From the NCBI GenBank assembly GCA_944472135.2, contig OX235267.1:15483452-15547451 (forward strand): a stretch of 64,000 bases of DNA. The letters run 5' to 3'. Positions 22,907 to 34,099 of the stretch are shown here, one piece after another (positions within the stretch are counted from its first letter, which is position 1; the number at the start of each line of letters is the position of its first letter). This DNA comes from Trichobilharzia regenti (Eukaryota; Platyhelminthes; Trematoda; Strigeidida; Schistosomatidae). A program made the translations under genes and the position numbers. The notes below the pieces were generated by a model. That model did not search any database. It saw nothing but the letters and a program-made list of their open reading frames with translations, and was not told the DNA's origin.

Positions 22907-23263
22907 TGTCAATCACGTCTCATAAACCGTTAATGCCCAGCTCTCGCTACGCTCGGGCCCACGCTGTTCCTTGAAGATTTCAGAAACGCTTAGTTATAAC
23001 GGACGAAAAAACCAAAACACCGATCTGCCGCTTGATATTTCTTTATTGTTACACCAACATATAAAAAGAATAAGTGAACTAAGGTCTGAAAACAAATATT
23101 ACAATAATAAATCATTGTATTACTTCTGACGATGTTTCACTCTTCTTTCTGAACAGCGACCGATGAGACGATGACTGTCGTATTGATGCCTCCGCGAAAA
23201 TTGGGGAAGTTGATTTTGAGCAAACAATCAAGAATTGACCGTTCAATCTTCAACTCCATTGAC
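22907..23263 (-). repeat. 5' LTR of the inner element
   Basis: Begins TGTCAATC on the + strand and ends CATTGAC; the last base is G instead of A at 23264. It abuts the resumed outer element. Confidence 0.85.
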
Positions 23264-24006
23264 GAGGGTTGTAGGCGTACTCGTGTAAGTCCTGCAATTC
23301 TTCGAAAGAATTCCACCAAGTCATTATCCGCGAAGTTATTTGTACTGTTTTTATACGTGTGGTCTATCATACCAATTTGTGATTTTGGATTAATTGTGCT
23401 TGCTCGTTGTTTTCGTACCTTGTTGTTATTGCGTAATTTGTTAAAATTTTCGTCGTGCTTACTTCTGAAGTTGTTTCGAGTCTTCCACATCCGTGAATGA
23501 ATTGATTGATGTTAAAGACAGCTTACGGGTCGCATACGCCGGGTAGTCTATTTCTGAGAATGAGACGCAAACGGAGATAATTATTAACTGTGGTCCCACA
23601 CGCCGGGGAGCGAATGTTTAGGCGACTGAGGCTTGCATACGTCACCGTTACTAGAACTGAGGGAGAATGAGTGACGGGGGATTTCAGTGGTAATTGGTAC
23701 TGAATAGATAAGAGGATGTGCGACAAGTATCATGAGGTGGTGCTATGGTCACGTTGCGTTCTGCAAGAGTCATTCTAGCAAGTGGCGATTGTGTTGCAAG
23801 ATGTCAAGAAGATACCTTCGACTGGAAGGCGCAGGTCGTCATTGATGTGTGAGATTGTGCTGTGGGTATGCCTGTGGTGTGTTGGCTTTTCTGTTTGTTT
23901 TCCATTTCAGCTTTGTCCGTGTGACCCAGGTTCTCGCAATGGCATCCAAGTCAACGTGTATTGGTCGTGAAGGAAAAAAGGTTTGGATCCCTTTTTTGCC
24001 GGGGAG
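23264..24006 (+). other. 3' internal region of the outer element, non-coding
   Basis: Contains one copy of the tandem-repeat block (GAGGGTTGTAGGCGTAC), the conserved untranslated region and the purine-rich end GAAGGAAAAAAGG...GCCGGGGAG before the 3' LTR. No pol sequence. Confidence 0.7.
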
Positions 24007-24358
24007 TGTCAATGTAGTTGAAGATTGAACGGTCAATTCTTGATTGTTTGCTCAAACCCAACTTTTCCACATCTTTCGCGGAGTCATCAATCCACCAGTC
24101 ATCGTCTCATCGGTCGCTGTTCAGAAAGAAGTCGGGAGATAACCGTTAGAAGTAATATTTGTCCATAGACCTTAGTTTTAAAGCTTATTTTAATGTTGGC
24201 TATATGTTGGTGTTACAGTAAATAGTTCTTGAGTCGCCTAATGGTGTTTTGGTTTCTGCATCCGTTATTACTAAGCGTTTCTGAGAAACTTCAAGGAACA
24301 GCGTGAGTCCCAGCGTAGCAAGAGCTGGGTATTGACGGTTTACGAGACGTGGCTGACA
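24007..24358 (+). repeat. 3' LTR of the outer element
   Basis: 352 bp, TGTCAATG to GGCTGACA. An internal block differs from the 5' LTR by small deletions. It is followed by GCGCT, the probable target duplication. Confidence 0.87.
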
Positions 24359-25280
24359 GCGCTCGATAAACGCAGTCAGTGAGAAATTACTACTTAGCTC
24401 TATGTAAGACGATCCAGATTGAATCACGTACCTCATTCCATATTTCACCTTCCACTATACTGACTACGAATGAGTTATTTTTATATATTTGCGACATCCT
24501 CCACCACACTTGCAATCTCTATTTGCACGGTGTACAGTGTAATCACCTGTACATATATGCACATCAAGTATAGAGGATGAGCCCCATGATTCACTTGTCA
24601 GTACCGCAGTAGGCTTGGCAACCAATATTAATGTCCTTAGTTCAGATATCTTATTGATTATGGAGCGTGCATTAATCAGCAATATCATGAATAAGTCACG
24701 GGATTCTACAAACTGGCTTAAAGTATCACTATAACCTAATTCTATTTGTGCGTCAGCATTGAAAAAGTTTATGCATGATAAGGGGTTCGGACTTGGTGTT
24801 TATACGCTGGGGTTAGAGTGTGGCGAGCTGGTCCTAGGCGTCATAGGTCTTACAGTGATTCGGGACAACTGGAGCATTTACAATGTGTTCCAGGATATAC
24901 GGGTAGTAGTTGTTACCACTGGGGTGTTGATTAAAAGACACAGCATCGTAAGGTCTACCCGCCATTCTGCTATGTGGCATATCTGTGCGCGTCCTGGTGT
25001 TGTTTTTGTAGCCAGTAGAATATTGTGGGGAAGTTTCTTCGGTTGCAAGAATCAAGGGGTTTAGGGGCCTAAGTTTCTATAAGGCGAAGTATATTTTGAA
25101 TGCATTTCTTCTGATCAAGTATGGTTTTGTTGACCGGCTTACTCACAGCAGGCTAATTGAATACAAATTATACTTCCCCATCATTAGACTCAATCCTGCG
25201 AAATTCATTCACCATGATGAGGTTATTACGTTTAGCAGCAGCCTCAGCTATTTTCAGTGGAGCTTTATTTAAAGGCATAC
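24359..25280 (-). mobile_element. CR1-like element, 5' part with endonuclease start
   Basis: On the - strand the frame from 24688 reads LLINARSIINKISELRTLI, then TSESWGSS and HICTGDYTVHR, the N-terminus of an apurinic-type endonuclease. It ends at the LTR insertion with a CVYRA peptide whose continuation is at 16883. Upstream (to 25280) are ORF1-like and leader sequences with stops. One-base errors make it inactive. Confidence 0.75.
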
Positions 25281-25643
25281 TCTCTATGTAGTTGAAGATT
25301 GAACGATCAATTCATGGTTGTTCGCTCAAACCCAACTCCTCCATATTTTTCGCGGAGTCATCAATCCACCAGTCATCGTCTCGTCGTTCGCTGTTCGGTG
25401 GAAAAGAGAAAACTGTCAGGAGTATTATCGTGATTTATTGTTATAACATTTATTCTTAGACCTTGTGTATAATAACGTTATTGTTAGTTACATATTGGCG
25501 TAAGGATAAAAGATTCTCGGGTCGCCAATCTGTGTTCTGGTTTTCGCGTTGGTTAATACAAAGTGTTTCTGAAAGTTTCGAGGGACAGCGTGAGGTCCAG
25601 CCTAGTGAGAGCTGGAAATTTCCAGTTTGAGATTTAGCTGACA
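25281..25643 (+). mobile_element. Solo LTR, BEL/Pao-like family
   Basis: Aligned over its full length with the other LTRs; the start has decayed to TCTCTATG and the end is GCTGACA. Flanks CATAC (25276-25280) and GATAC (25644-25648) match at 4 of 5 positions. Confidence 0.8.
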
Positions 25644-26166
25644 GATACTGATATCTAAATCAGTTCCTACTCTAATTAGCAGGCATGGTTTGTTGTGTAT
25701 TTCTCTGAGTTCTACTGTCAGTCCTAAGGGGCTGTTGCGGTACACGATCATCTCTCGGTAAATTTAGACCATAATGGTGACAGAATTTTACTATGCATCA
25801 TTCTGGTTGACACAGTGTTTTATCCTTGAGCTACGATTACAGACCATCTGATTGTTCCCCATTAGACACATGTTTTGAGAGAGCTTCTGTTTAACAGTTC
25901 TGTGTGCAACTGAATGCAGGTGATGTTCCGTCAAACAATCATAGTACAACTGCTTTAATAAATTTCTAGAATGAATGAATGGAATACTTCATCTTCAGGG
26001 TAATTTAATATTATTAAATCTCATAATCTATTTCAAATGTTGATTCAGCTGTAGTTTGTTAATTTTAGCGAATTTGTTAACGATACAAACATTTGTTATA
26101 ATCACCTATTTAAATCTTGATAACATAGGTAATGTTTCATGGCGAATCCTTGAATTCACCACCAAA
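25644..26166 (+). other. 5' flank of the TMEM184-like gene
   Basis: No core promoter motif can be named with confidence. An open frame upstream of the chosen ATG runs in frame from 26056, so the 5' end of the mRNA is not fixed by sequence alone. A solo LTR ends about 520 bp upstream of the ATG and could supply regulatory sequence; that is inference. Confidence 0.4.
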
Positions 26167-26361
26167 ATGGACGGCATTACTTCATCCCCGTTTTTGAGTA
26201 CTTACACTCAAAGCGTTTTATCAACTGAATTACCGAATGCTTCACACTTTGATAATACATCGAAGCATGTCTCGGAGCAGTTCTTGTTCCTTGAAACAAA
26301 GTGGGCTCAAGTGTTTACTGGACTAGTTGCTTTCACAGCCATTCTTGTTACCTGTCATCAA
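26167..26361 (+). CDS. TMEM184: TMEM184-like protein, exon 1 of 7
   Basis: Starts at ATG in a good context (AAAATGG) and ends CAA|GTTAGT, phase 0; residues 1-65. The N-terminal 40 residues are polar with NAS and NTS possible glycosylation sites. A first membrane helix follows (WAQVFTGLVAFTAILVTCHQ), ending with the TCHQ that precedes the IYxHL block in all TMEM184 proteins. The family is multi-pass (DUF300/OST-alpha type), found in plasma and vesicle membranes; its transport role is poorly defined. An in-frame upstream extension exists, but this ATG gives the family-like N-terminus. Confidence 0.88.
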
Positions 26362-27639
26362 GTTAGTTTCGTTGGGTAAATTTTATTTATTCTGATAAAA
26401 TCCTTGCTAAATGCCACTAGATGACATGGGTTTTAAAATAATGTGCAGTTTCCTAGTGGTCCCATTGATCTCCATGACTTCTGCAGAAGTTATACAACAT
26501 ATTCTTAGGTTGAAATGGTGAATAATAATAAGTTTGCAGTGATACACTTCGTCACTTTAATGAGAGTTTAGAAACATATTAGGATGTACAATACTTTCAC
26601 TGGTTCCCACTAATCGTGTAAAAAAGTTAGTAGATTGCTTTTTGGTGTAAATTAATGCAGATCATAACGGCATTCGGAATTTTTCTAACGGATGCTTATA
26701 GTGTACCACAATGTCGGTTATTTTGTGAAAAGGATCCTAGACACAAGTATATTTTAGGCGAATTTGCCTGAAATATCAAGAATACTTTATTTTCAAACCT
26801 GCATGTTTGTTTTTCAAGATTAGTTTCACTGTAAATGAATGTTGGTTAGATTTACGCGAAGTGAGAATTTTTAATGTTAGTCGTGATTAAGTTAGCCGAG
26901 GAGGAGAAAGATTACAGCTGAAATTATATTCAACAGCCTTTAATATCCTACAGAAAAAGAGTTGACGAATTTATTTTAATGGTTAGTAATTAGAGTAAGT
27001 GTAGTGAACGGATACGCACTTTCACTTGATAGTGTCTTATAAGGCTAGATTTATTACTTTTCATTCCGATCTCTCATATTTCACGGGTAAGTGCGAGTGG
27101 AAGGAACTTACAGGGTAGAACTTAGTTCGTGTGTGTATTTTTGTTGTAATGCAAGGATTTAGAACTAAAGTTATGACATATCTTTAGTGCTATAACGTGC
27201 ACTGAGGATATGATTGAGTTACTTTCACACGCTTAGTAAAATTTCTAGATTGCATTGGTAATTGTTACCCCGATATCTCAAGTGAAAATGTTGAATCAAA
27301 CAACCAAACAGTGATTTGAGTTTTGAGGTTGAAGTGTGATTAATCTGCTTTAACACTTGACTTACAACCAGTGGGTTCATGTTTCGAATTTCGTTTCAAT
27401 AACTTCTACTTAGGTAGTATTAAATACCAATTCACGCTAATTTTAAATCATAACACAGTGTATAAAATGAATATGTCAAGTTTTCTATCTGGATCGTTAT
27501 CGTATTATTGTTTAATATGTTTTCATGTAGCTCTTAATTCAGCCTTGATAAACCCTTTTGACTGAAATCATACTCTCATCATTCAAGGTTAAGCGATAGC
27601 TTGGTTCCAACTTTTGATTTCTTTCGGCGGACATTATCA
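26362..27639 (+). other. Intron 1, 5' part, no element recognised
   Basis: AT-rich intronic sequence with no clear repeat or motif. Confidence 0.5.
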
Positions 27640-28520
27640 TCCCCTTTTATCTCGAATGGAACATAGGTCTCCAACGGAATGTCTTTATTTCACATTGTTC
27701 TCTGCAGTCATTTTTAGCTGGCTGCATGATAAACCATAAGCTCTCATCACCTACTTACACAGTCTCCTCCGTGTCATTCCTGGATGCCCATCTCATCGTT
27801 CCCCACCTAGGTTACATAGAAGAGCTTGGCTCTGGATATCACTCAATGGCCTTATCGGTGTATATCCGATCTAATTCCATTTCTTTCTGAATACTTATCG
27901 GAGGATTAATCCTTGGTTGGTCCCTACGTAGAGGTCCTTATCGCTAATCCTTTCCAGTTGGCCATCTGATCGTCATTATGGAGCCAGAGAACGTGACATC
28001 TGTTGGTAAAAGTTTGAAGCCCGTGCAAAGTTTGTGAACCATACAGAATAACCGACTTAACATTGGTATGAAAACAAATTTATTCTGAATGCATGGGATT
28101 TTGCACACTGATTACAGCTAAGCAGGATATATCTTGTTTTTCTCATTCTGTCTTTGACATTCTCATCTGTTCCTTTATGTAGTTGAAGTGATTTCGTCTA
28201 GATAAATGAAAGAAGTGACCTCTTTTAGATTTCTCCTCTTGATAGTGATTAGTGCTCGTTGTTGTTGGTTAGGTATCTTTATCATCTCTGTCTTGGCTGT
28301 ATTCACATCAAAGTCCTACCTTTGCTGCTTGGCTTTTCTCCCAACTTGTTGGTTTCCGCCAGTAGATCTTCGAGTTTGTAGGATATTAGACATAAATCAC
28401 CGGCAAAGTCTAGATCTTTTGGTTTCTTTTCGTTGGCCCAACGTATTTCTGTCTTCTCGTGCCTCACACTGAATCGCATGAACCCATCGACATATGTACA
28501 AACATATTGATCCAACTAAG
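27640..28520 (-). mobile_element. RTE-like element fragment in intron 1
   Basis: The - strand frame near 28303-28515 carries IRWANEKKPKDLDFAGDLCL, the RT catalytic loop with FADD changed to FAGD, then KTEMIKIPNQQ further on. The C-terminal tail and 3' end follow toward 27640. Multiple stops. The lost catalytic aspartate shows it is dead. Confidence 0.7.
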
Positions 28521-29159
28521 TAAGGCTTTGGTATTTCTTTAGTTATTTAATGGAAAATGTGGATTATCGTTGTGATAACGCCGTGATATTCAACAATAAG
28601 GTCAATTCTGTCGATGAGGCTTCACCGCTAAATGAACACAGAATTCTGTACAGTGGTGCATCAATACAAGTTATCTTTTCTCCTCTTTAAAGATTACGTA
28701 GAATAAGCGTATATAAATATAATGAATATGGAATAGATACAATTTATTTGAAACTTCATTCCCTGAACTAAGGGTCTCTTATTATGGATTTGTGGTAACC
28801 CGATGACTTCAGCCAGGCAATTTACAATCCCTTTCATAATTCAAAACCAATAATTTCTGACTTCGTAGATTAGTGTTATGTTTTGATCTAGCCACGTTTT
28901 CGAAACTGTATCTGTGTCCTTGAATATGCTATCTGATGAAGACGTTGACCTGATATGAGTGATACATATTTCATTTGTTTTACCCAGTAAAAACTTAAAA
29001 CCTCGTTGACTGGATTACTTTCCTTACCTAACACTAGGTTTGATTTTCCTATTACACACCCTATGATTCTACTCAACGTGAGTAATAGCGCTTATGGTTT
29101 AGTATCTATGGCTTAATACTTTCACAGATCATTTTGGGGATCCATAGAGTGACATGGAT
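28521..29159 (+). other. Intron 1, unassigned sequence
   Basis: Nothing I can name; no terminal motifs of the repeat families found elsewhere in this window. Confidence 0.4.
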
Positions 29160-29300
29160 GAGATAGTGTGAGGAAAAGATGAGGGATTATGGGCAGTCAT
29201 GTACCTAGCCAAATGAAGAGGACATCAGAAAGTAGAAGAAAGTGGAGATGTGTTGTTGAAGCCCTATGTTCCACTCGGAACTCAAGAGAATAGTAATAAT
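29160..29300 (+). mobile_element. RTE-like 3' end
   Basis: Ends with the family 3' terminus GAAGCCCTATGTTCCACTCG, GAACTCAAGAG and a short (AATA)n tail. 5'-truncated to little more than the terminus. Confidence 0.7.
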
Positions 29301-29593
29301 AGAGTTGGTTGTTGCAAAACATACATACACGCAACCTCCGGTGGATAGCATGATATCTTGTCTGTACCAAGTAAAGGTGATTTAACCCCTCAAATATCAA
29401 AACAGCCTTTGTATTTGTGCGAAAGTTTTGTTAAGAAGCAATCTATCTGTGTTGATACAGCCTCCGGAGTAAGTGAAATGGTCAACACAACATTCAAAAA
29501 GGCCTCATTCACCTCCTACATTTAAATATCGAAGGTAGTTTAGATCAGTTCTGAAGCATTATTTCAAATTTAATAAAGACTATTTGTATGTCT

Positions 29594-29805
29594 GCGTCGG
29601 TGGCACAGAGGTTGAAACGCTCGCCGACCATGCACATGGTCCGGAGTTCTATCTCCCGCCGACGCACTCCTTTGCCTCGCTAAGCCAGAAATAAAGCTGG
29701 TAAAGAGGAAAGGTTGGGCATGAGGCTAGCAACACTGCTACAAAAACTTTAAACCTCTAGCTTGAAGCCCTATGTTCCAATGGGAACGTGAAGAAATAAA
29801 AAAAT
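29594..29805 (+). mobile_element. tRNA-headed SINE with RTE-type tail
   Basis: A tRNA-like head (29594-29666) has paired ends GCGTCGG/CCGACGC and box A-like GGTGGCACAGAGGTTG. A body (AGCAACACTGCTAC) leads into GAAGCCCTATGTTCC, the 3' terminus of the RTE-like elements here. Sharing the 3' end suggests it is moved by their RT. A relative lies at 50403-50636. Confidence 0.8.
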
Positions 29806-29819
29806 TTTATGTCTAGTAT

Positions 29820-30480
29820 GTTCAGTAGGCGGTGGCTAGACATGCTTGGCATATGTTCGTCTAAATCGAAGTAACTTCAACACATCATCGATTGATTTTC
29901 CCTCTAACTCGATGACTAACTCAATATTGCTCAACCATTATTATCACTTCACACGGGAGATAGAACGCAGACACTTGTAACCAAAGATAACTAGCCAGGT
30001 TTTTCATATCTTCGACTTTCAATGGCCATGTCTCACTCACAGCCATAAAGGAGCATATAAAGGATTGCTGAGCAGTACACACACCCTCTATTTTATAGCC
30101 AGCCGGGAATCACGTCTACTAAGTCAGAAATGGAGTAAGTTGGCATATGCCAAGCGAGTATTCTGTATCCGTGCTAAGATTTCGTCAGCTATCAACTCGT
30201 TGGTGTTCGCTGATGAGACTTCCCGAATAAGTAAAATGGTCAACATACTCCATTAACCACATCACTCCTGTCTATCTCTAAGCTAGGAGTTCATCTAGTC
30301 CAGTCCAGTTCAGTGCTATCCTGTAGCATCATCTTACATTTGACGGGAGCGAATCACATGCCAAACATTCAAAGACCGCTCACTGTTCAAGGTGTTCAGA
30401 AAAAGACTCTGAATTACGTCAGCGTCCTCATCTGCATATTCTAAGTCAACGAGATTATTCCTTGAGTTGCTGAAGTTAGC
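29820..30480 (-). mobile_element. RTE-like element fragment (second RTE family)
   Basis: The + strand sequence matches 52340-52870 block by block (e.g. GAGCAGTACACAC, CTAAGCTAGGAGTT, CATCTGCATATTCTA). By that match it is the - strand C-terminal half of an RT, starting near the YADD region. Frames are broken. Confidence 0.7.
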
Positions 30481-30651
30481 TAGGGTTACAACATGAAGAA
30501 TAAATATAAACAGTTTTATCATTTTGTATGCAGGGAAAAGGATCGTCTGGTTTTTAAAAAAAAATTTTAATACGAATTAAACTTATGCTTCATTCATTTT
30601 TTTTAATTTAATTTAATTGTTTTCCCCTATTTTTAATTTTCAATGAAATAG

Positions 30652-30819
<168 letters not shown>

Positions 30820-30929
30820 TAGTTAAATTATTATTACTATGAAAGAAGGTCTTTTATTTCTATATTATTCAGTCTAAACTATCAAGTATTAATTTTTGTA
30901 GGGAGTGTGTTTGATTGTTTATTCTATTT

Positions 30930-31190
30930 CATCATGATCTGTCATCAGTTAGAGAACCATTGGAAAACCACCACTCGAGTACTGCCAGACAGTTGTTTTG
31001 TCGGCCTATTTTGGGACTTTTTAGCAGTACGCATAGACCGTCAGGGTCCCAACCCATGACCTTCTGGTTACAAGGCGAGCTACCTCATACAATATTAAGC
31101 CACTGGAACCAAATCCAATGGTTCATGCATTCTTCGATGAGATACTGCCTCACTTTCAGGTCCTGGGTTAGAACTCCTCGTTCACTATTT
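30930..31190 (-). mobile_element. Second hammerhead-SINE family, - strand copy
   Basis: Tail (CATCAGTTAGAGAACCATTGG), a hammerhead-like segment and a tRNA-like head read on the - strand; box A is near GGCTTAATATTGT and box B is degraded. It is in intron 2, 113 bp after exon 2. Confidence 0.75.
30979..31030 (-). ncRNA. Hammerhead motif of the second SINE family, degenerate
   Basis: Stem I arms GTACTG/CAGTAC are intact, but the CTGAAGA core reads CTAAAAA and GAAA reads CAAAA, so activity is unlikely. Confidence 0.65.
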
Positions 31191-31306
31191 TTCATTGACT
31201 GCATCGGTGCTTACCTTTTCGACGACACCAACCTGGTTATTTGATAAAGTGTTCTGAAGTCTCTTTTATTTGAAGCCAGTTCTGTTTCATGAAAGATCCC
31301 TATTCA

Positions 31307-31903
31307 AACATTAATAGAGAGAAGACCAGTAGTTCAGCGAAGAGTCTCTTTTCCGCGAATTCATTTCCACAGCTATGCAATCACAATTATTATATATGGT
31401 TATTTTTATAGGTGTGTGTGTGTACATTAAATTTGTCAAACGAAAATACAATTAGTAAGTTTTTGGTGGAGTTAAGTAACTCGAAAGGCGTTTAGAGGAA
31501 TTGGATGTTAATATAAGAGGGTAGTAACAGAATTGATGAGTTGCCACACAAGATTGTTAAAGAAGATTTATGTAATAACATGAATAATTTGATGAAAGAG
31601 TTGTGCTCAGGGATACATGGAACTATTCACGTTATTACGCAACTCTTCCTCAACAGTCGTTTGTGGCAACTCATCACTTCTGTTACTACCTCTTATATTA
31701 ACATCCAATTCCTCTAAACGCCTTTCGAGTTACTTAACTCCACCAAAAACTTACTAATTGTATTTTCGTTTGACAAATTTAATGTACACACACACACCTA
31801 TAAAAATAACCATATATAATAATTGTGATTGCATAGCTGTGGAAATGAATTCGCGGAAAAGAGACTCTTCGCTGAACTACTGGTCTTCTCTCTATTAATG
31901 TTC
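31307..31903. repeat. Large inverted repeat made of a Penelope-type terminal block
   Basis: Arms 31307-31548 and 31671-31903 are near-identical reverse complements over about 235-240 bp, with a 122-bp spacer. The same block appears next to Penelope fragments at 47231-47500 and, inverted, at 48265-48500. As RNA the locus would form a long hairpin inside intron 2. Confidence 0.9.
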
Positions 31904-32459
31904 CGTTTCAGTCGCAAGTGTGGCAAAACGCGTCTTTTGTCTATCCTAGCACAATTTTTTCACTCATTGGTTGAGTGTCCTGTAAGTTGTATGCAGCTTG
32001 TCATTTTATTGATTATCTCTACACTGGTTCATCTGCTTCACTATTCTTCTCTCCTCTATTATCCTCGACATATCTCTAGAGAGCCATTCCTTGTCTTGTC
32101 ACTTCTTTATTTCTAAAACAGCTATATAGGATTCTTTCAACATATTTCTCAGGGGGTCCCTATGTTCTTCCAAACAGGTTTCCTCGGTTCTCCTATGTAA
32201 TGTTTACGATTCCCTGTGATGACCTCAGTGGAAATGTTTCATCCTTCGTTTTCTGAGGAATGGACTTGAATTTAGGTCTATCTGCAGCCTCATTAAAGGC
32301 GTTTAACTTGACAATGAAGGTTTCTTTCTCTAAATAGTAACATAAACATACTCCTGTTCTTCTTCCTGACCTTTGGTCCTTTAGTCTGCCTTTCTACTTT
32401 CTTCAGACTGAGATTTCTATCCGATTTTTAGTGTGTTCATCCGATGAAACCATTAACGC
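31904..32459. other. Intron 2, unassigned stretch
   Basis: No element ends or coding motifs recognised. Confidence 0.35.
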
Positions 32460-32716
32460 CTTCTGTTTTTTCTTCTACTTGTACACGCTGCCTCCTGACA
32501 CAAAAGCAATGGATGCATAGAGCGAGCAGTAGCACTAAGTAGTACAAGAAAAGAGCTAAATGATGAAATAAAACAGATAGAAGAAAAGCGATGGTCTCAA
32601 AAACTATCTCATAAAATTCATTAGGAAGATCAGAGAAGGTCAAAAGCAAAATAAAAATAATAGTGAAACTAGTAATGATAGCATAAATAAGGAAGTTAAT
32701 TGGTGGATGGTGACTA

Positions 32717-32777
32717 GCAGTGGAATCCAAGATGCACATTTCGTCCTGTTTGAGACTCGTCATCTGGGTGTACCTGC
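32717..32777 (-). ncRNA. Hammerhead motif with C3-to-A core change
   Basis: Stem I, stem II and GAAA are kept. The core reads ATGACGA instead of CTGACGA, which should abolish or cripple cleavage. Confidence 0.8.
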
Positions 32778-33116
32778 ATTCTCCAGTCAGTCAGTGATGA
32801 TGTTCCCAACGAAGCTCGAACCCAGTGCCCATATTTTCAAACTCCAAAGCGTTATCCACTAGACCACTTGGCCCACGAGAGCCAACTCTTGTGCAACGGG
32901 TCACATTGAATTTTAAATTTTCCCGTCGATTGGTTGACATGTTGGCTTCTTGTGCAGATTCTTCGACGATGTCTGGACATTTAATTAGAATTTAACTGAT
33001 GGATGGTGACTATTGGCTCTCGTGGCCCAAGTGGTTTAGTGGATAACGATCTGGCGTCTGAAACAGTGGGAACTGGGTGCGAGCCTCGGTGGGAACATCA
33101 TCACCCACTGCGGAGT

Positions 33117-33180
33117 GCAGGTACATCCAGATGACGAGTTCCAAATAGGACGAAATGCGTGTTTTCGTGGATTCCACTGC
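33117..33180 (+). ncRNA. Hammerhead motif with C3-to-A core change
   Basis: GCAGGTACATCCAG, ATGACGA, a weakened stem II (GTTCC/GGAC), GAAA, then an altered stem III and cleavage site. Probably inactive. Confidence 0.75.
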
Positions 33181-33899
33181 TTGTCACCATCCACCCACCA
33201 ATTCTAATTAAATGTCCAGAGATCGTCGAAGCATCTACACAAGAAGCCGACACGTCAACCTGAGACAGAGCACTTCGGTCCAATCAATCAATCGACGGGA
33301 AAATCTCAAATTCAATTAAATAAGGAAGAATATAAGGCATCTATGGTAGTGATACCATATAAGGAGGGGACATCTAAGATCCCTCCTACGTTGAATTCTC
33401 AGTAAGGCAGGAATTATGGAGACATTTAAACTTACAAACTCTCTCTGGTAGGACAACTGTGTATGATAAGGGAACCTGTAGGTTGAATTAATTAGACATA
33501 ATAATATAATTTGCGAGATACCTTGGAATGTCTGTGAATGAGGTCAACTACAAAGGTCAGACTAGTAGATCGGGCTTAGGAAGATTATTAGAACATACGA
33601 ATTTAGCTAAGGTTAAAATTTTTGTCCTCGCCAAGATGAGAAAGCTAGAAAACAACTCAGCAGTTTCACTGCATGCAATAACACACAACCACACAATAGA
33701 GTGGGATAGGGTTAAAATTCTAAAAGGTAATCTAGATAGGTGGAGAGTGAGAGAAATTGATTACTGATTCCTTCTTGGTTCGTCGAGTGAATCTACACCC
33801 AACACATGCAATAGGAATGATTCATCACTCATACTGAAATATGGAAAATACTACTACCAATCATATCAAATGATGAGAAATAATGATGGAATTATATAA

Positions 33900-34090
33900 A
33901 CAAAGTTAGAAAGTTGTGTGATTGTGTGCCTTGATATGATATGATTATGAGCTGCAGTAATAAATTGTGCTTAAAACATGGTCATCAGTGAATATTACTG
34001 TATAACACTGTGAGACTTTATGAAAATAAATTTTATCCACAATGGAGTTATACTTTATTGCCACTGTTGTTTTTTGTATTTACACTTTCG
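33900..34090 (+). repeat. Penelope-type terminal block
   Basis: Carries the family markers GATATGATTATGAGC, ATTACTGTATAACACTGTG and ATCCACAATGGAGTTATAC. It follows the Penelope fragment ending at 33850 and is probably its 3' terminal repeat. Confidence 0.65.
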
Positions 34091-34099
34091 TTTAAATGT

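Larger units (their letters stand above)
19303..23263 (-). mobile_element. Inner BEL/Pao-like LTR element (-), gag-only, about 4 kb
   Basis: Read on the - strand: 5' LTR 23263-22907, leader, gag 22763-20809, three tandem repeats (about 20811-20228), a conserved untranslated region, a purine-rich tract (GGAAAAAAGGG and GCCGGGGAG) and the 3' LTR 19662-19303. Between gag and the 3' LTR there is no pol. The 3' internal region is shared with the outer element at 23264-24006. The host flanks (TACGT and AGGGT) do not match, and about 150 bp or more of the outer element is missing at the junction. Confidence 0.87.
16884..24358 (+). mobile_element. Outer BEL/Pao-like LTR element (+), interrupted by an inner copy
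   Basis: Order: LTR 16884-17244, leader, gag to 19302, [inner element 19303-23263 in reverse], 3' internal region 23264-24006, LTR 24007-24358. Flanking pentamers are GCCCT (16879-16883) and GCGCT (24359-24363), a 4/5 match expected for an old target-site duplication. Removing the element restores a continuous CR1 endonuclease frame (CVYRA then PRSTK). No protease, RT or integrase is seen. Confidence 0.85.
32696..33317. mobile_element. Hammerhead SINE inverted pair with 11-bp TSD
   Basis: A - strand unit (hammerhead, tRNA-like head, then tail) is followed by a + strand unit (head near 33021, hammerhead, tail ending CGACGGGAAAATC). AAATAAGGAAG flanks the whole at 32685-32695 and 33318-33328, and the Penelope sequence on each side is continuous. 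One duplication around the pair shows a single insertion event. Confidence 0.88.
32460..33850 (+). mobile_element. Penelope-like element split by a hammerhead-SINE pair
   Basis: 32530-32684 and 33329-33520 align in order with 36560-36900, the same element uninterrupted. The + frame 33528-33767 has EVNYKGQTSRSGLGRLLEH, a GIY-YIG relative (YIGQTSRS in sister copies), then HAITHNHTIEWDRVKIL and WRVREIDY. The conserved YIG has become YKG. RT sequence is missing. Confidence 0.75.
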
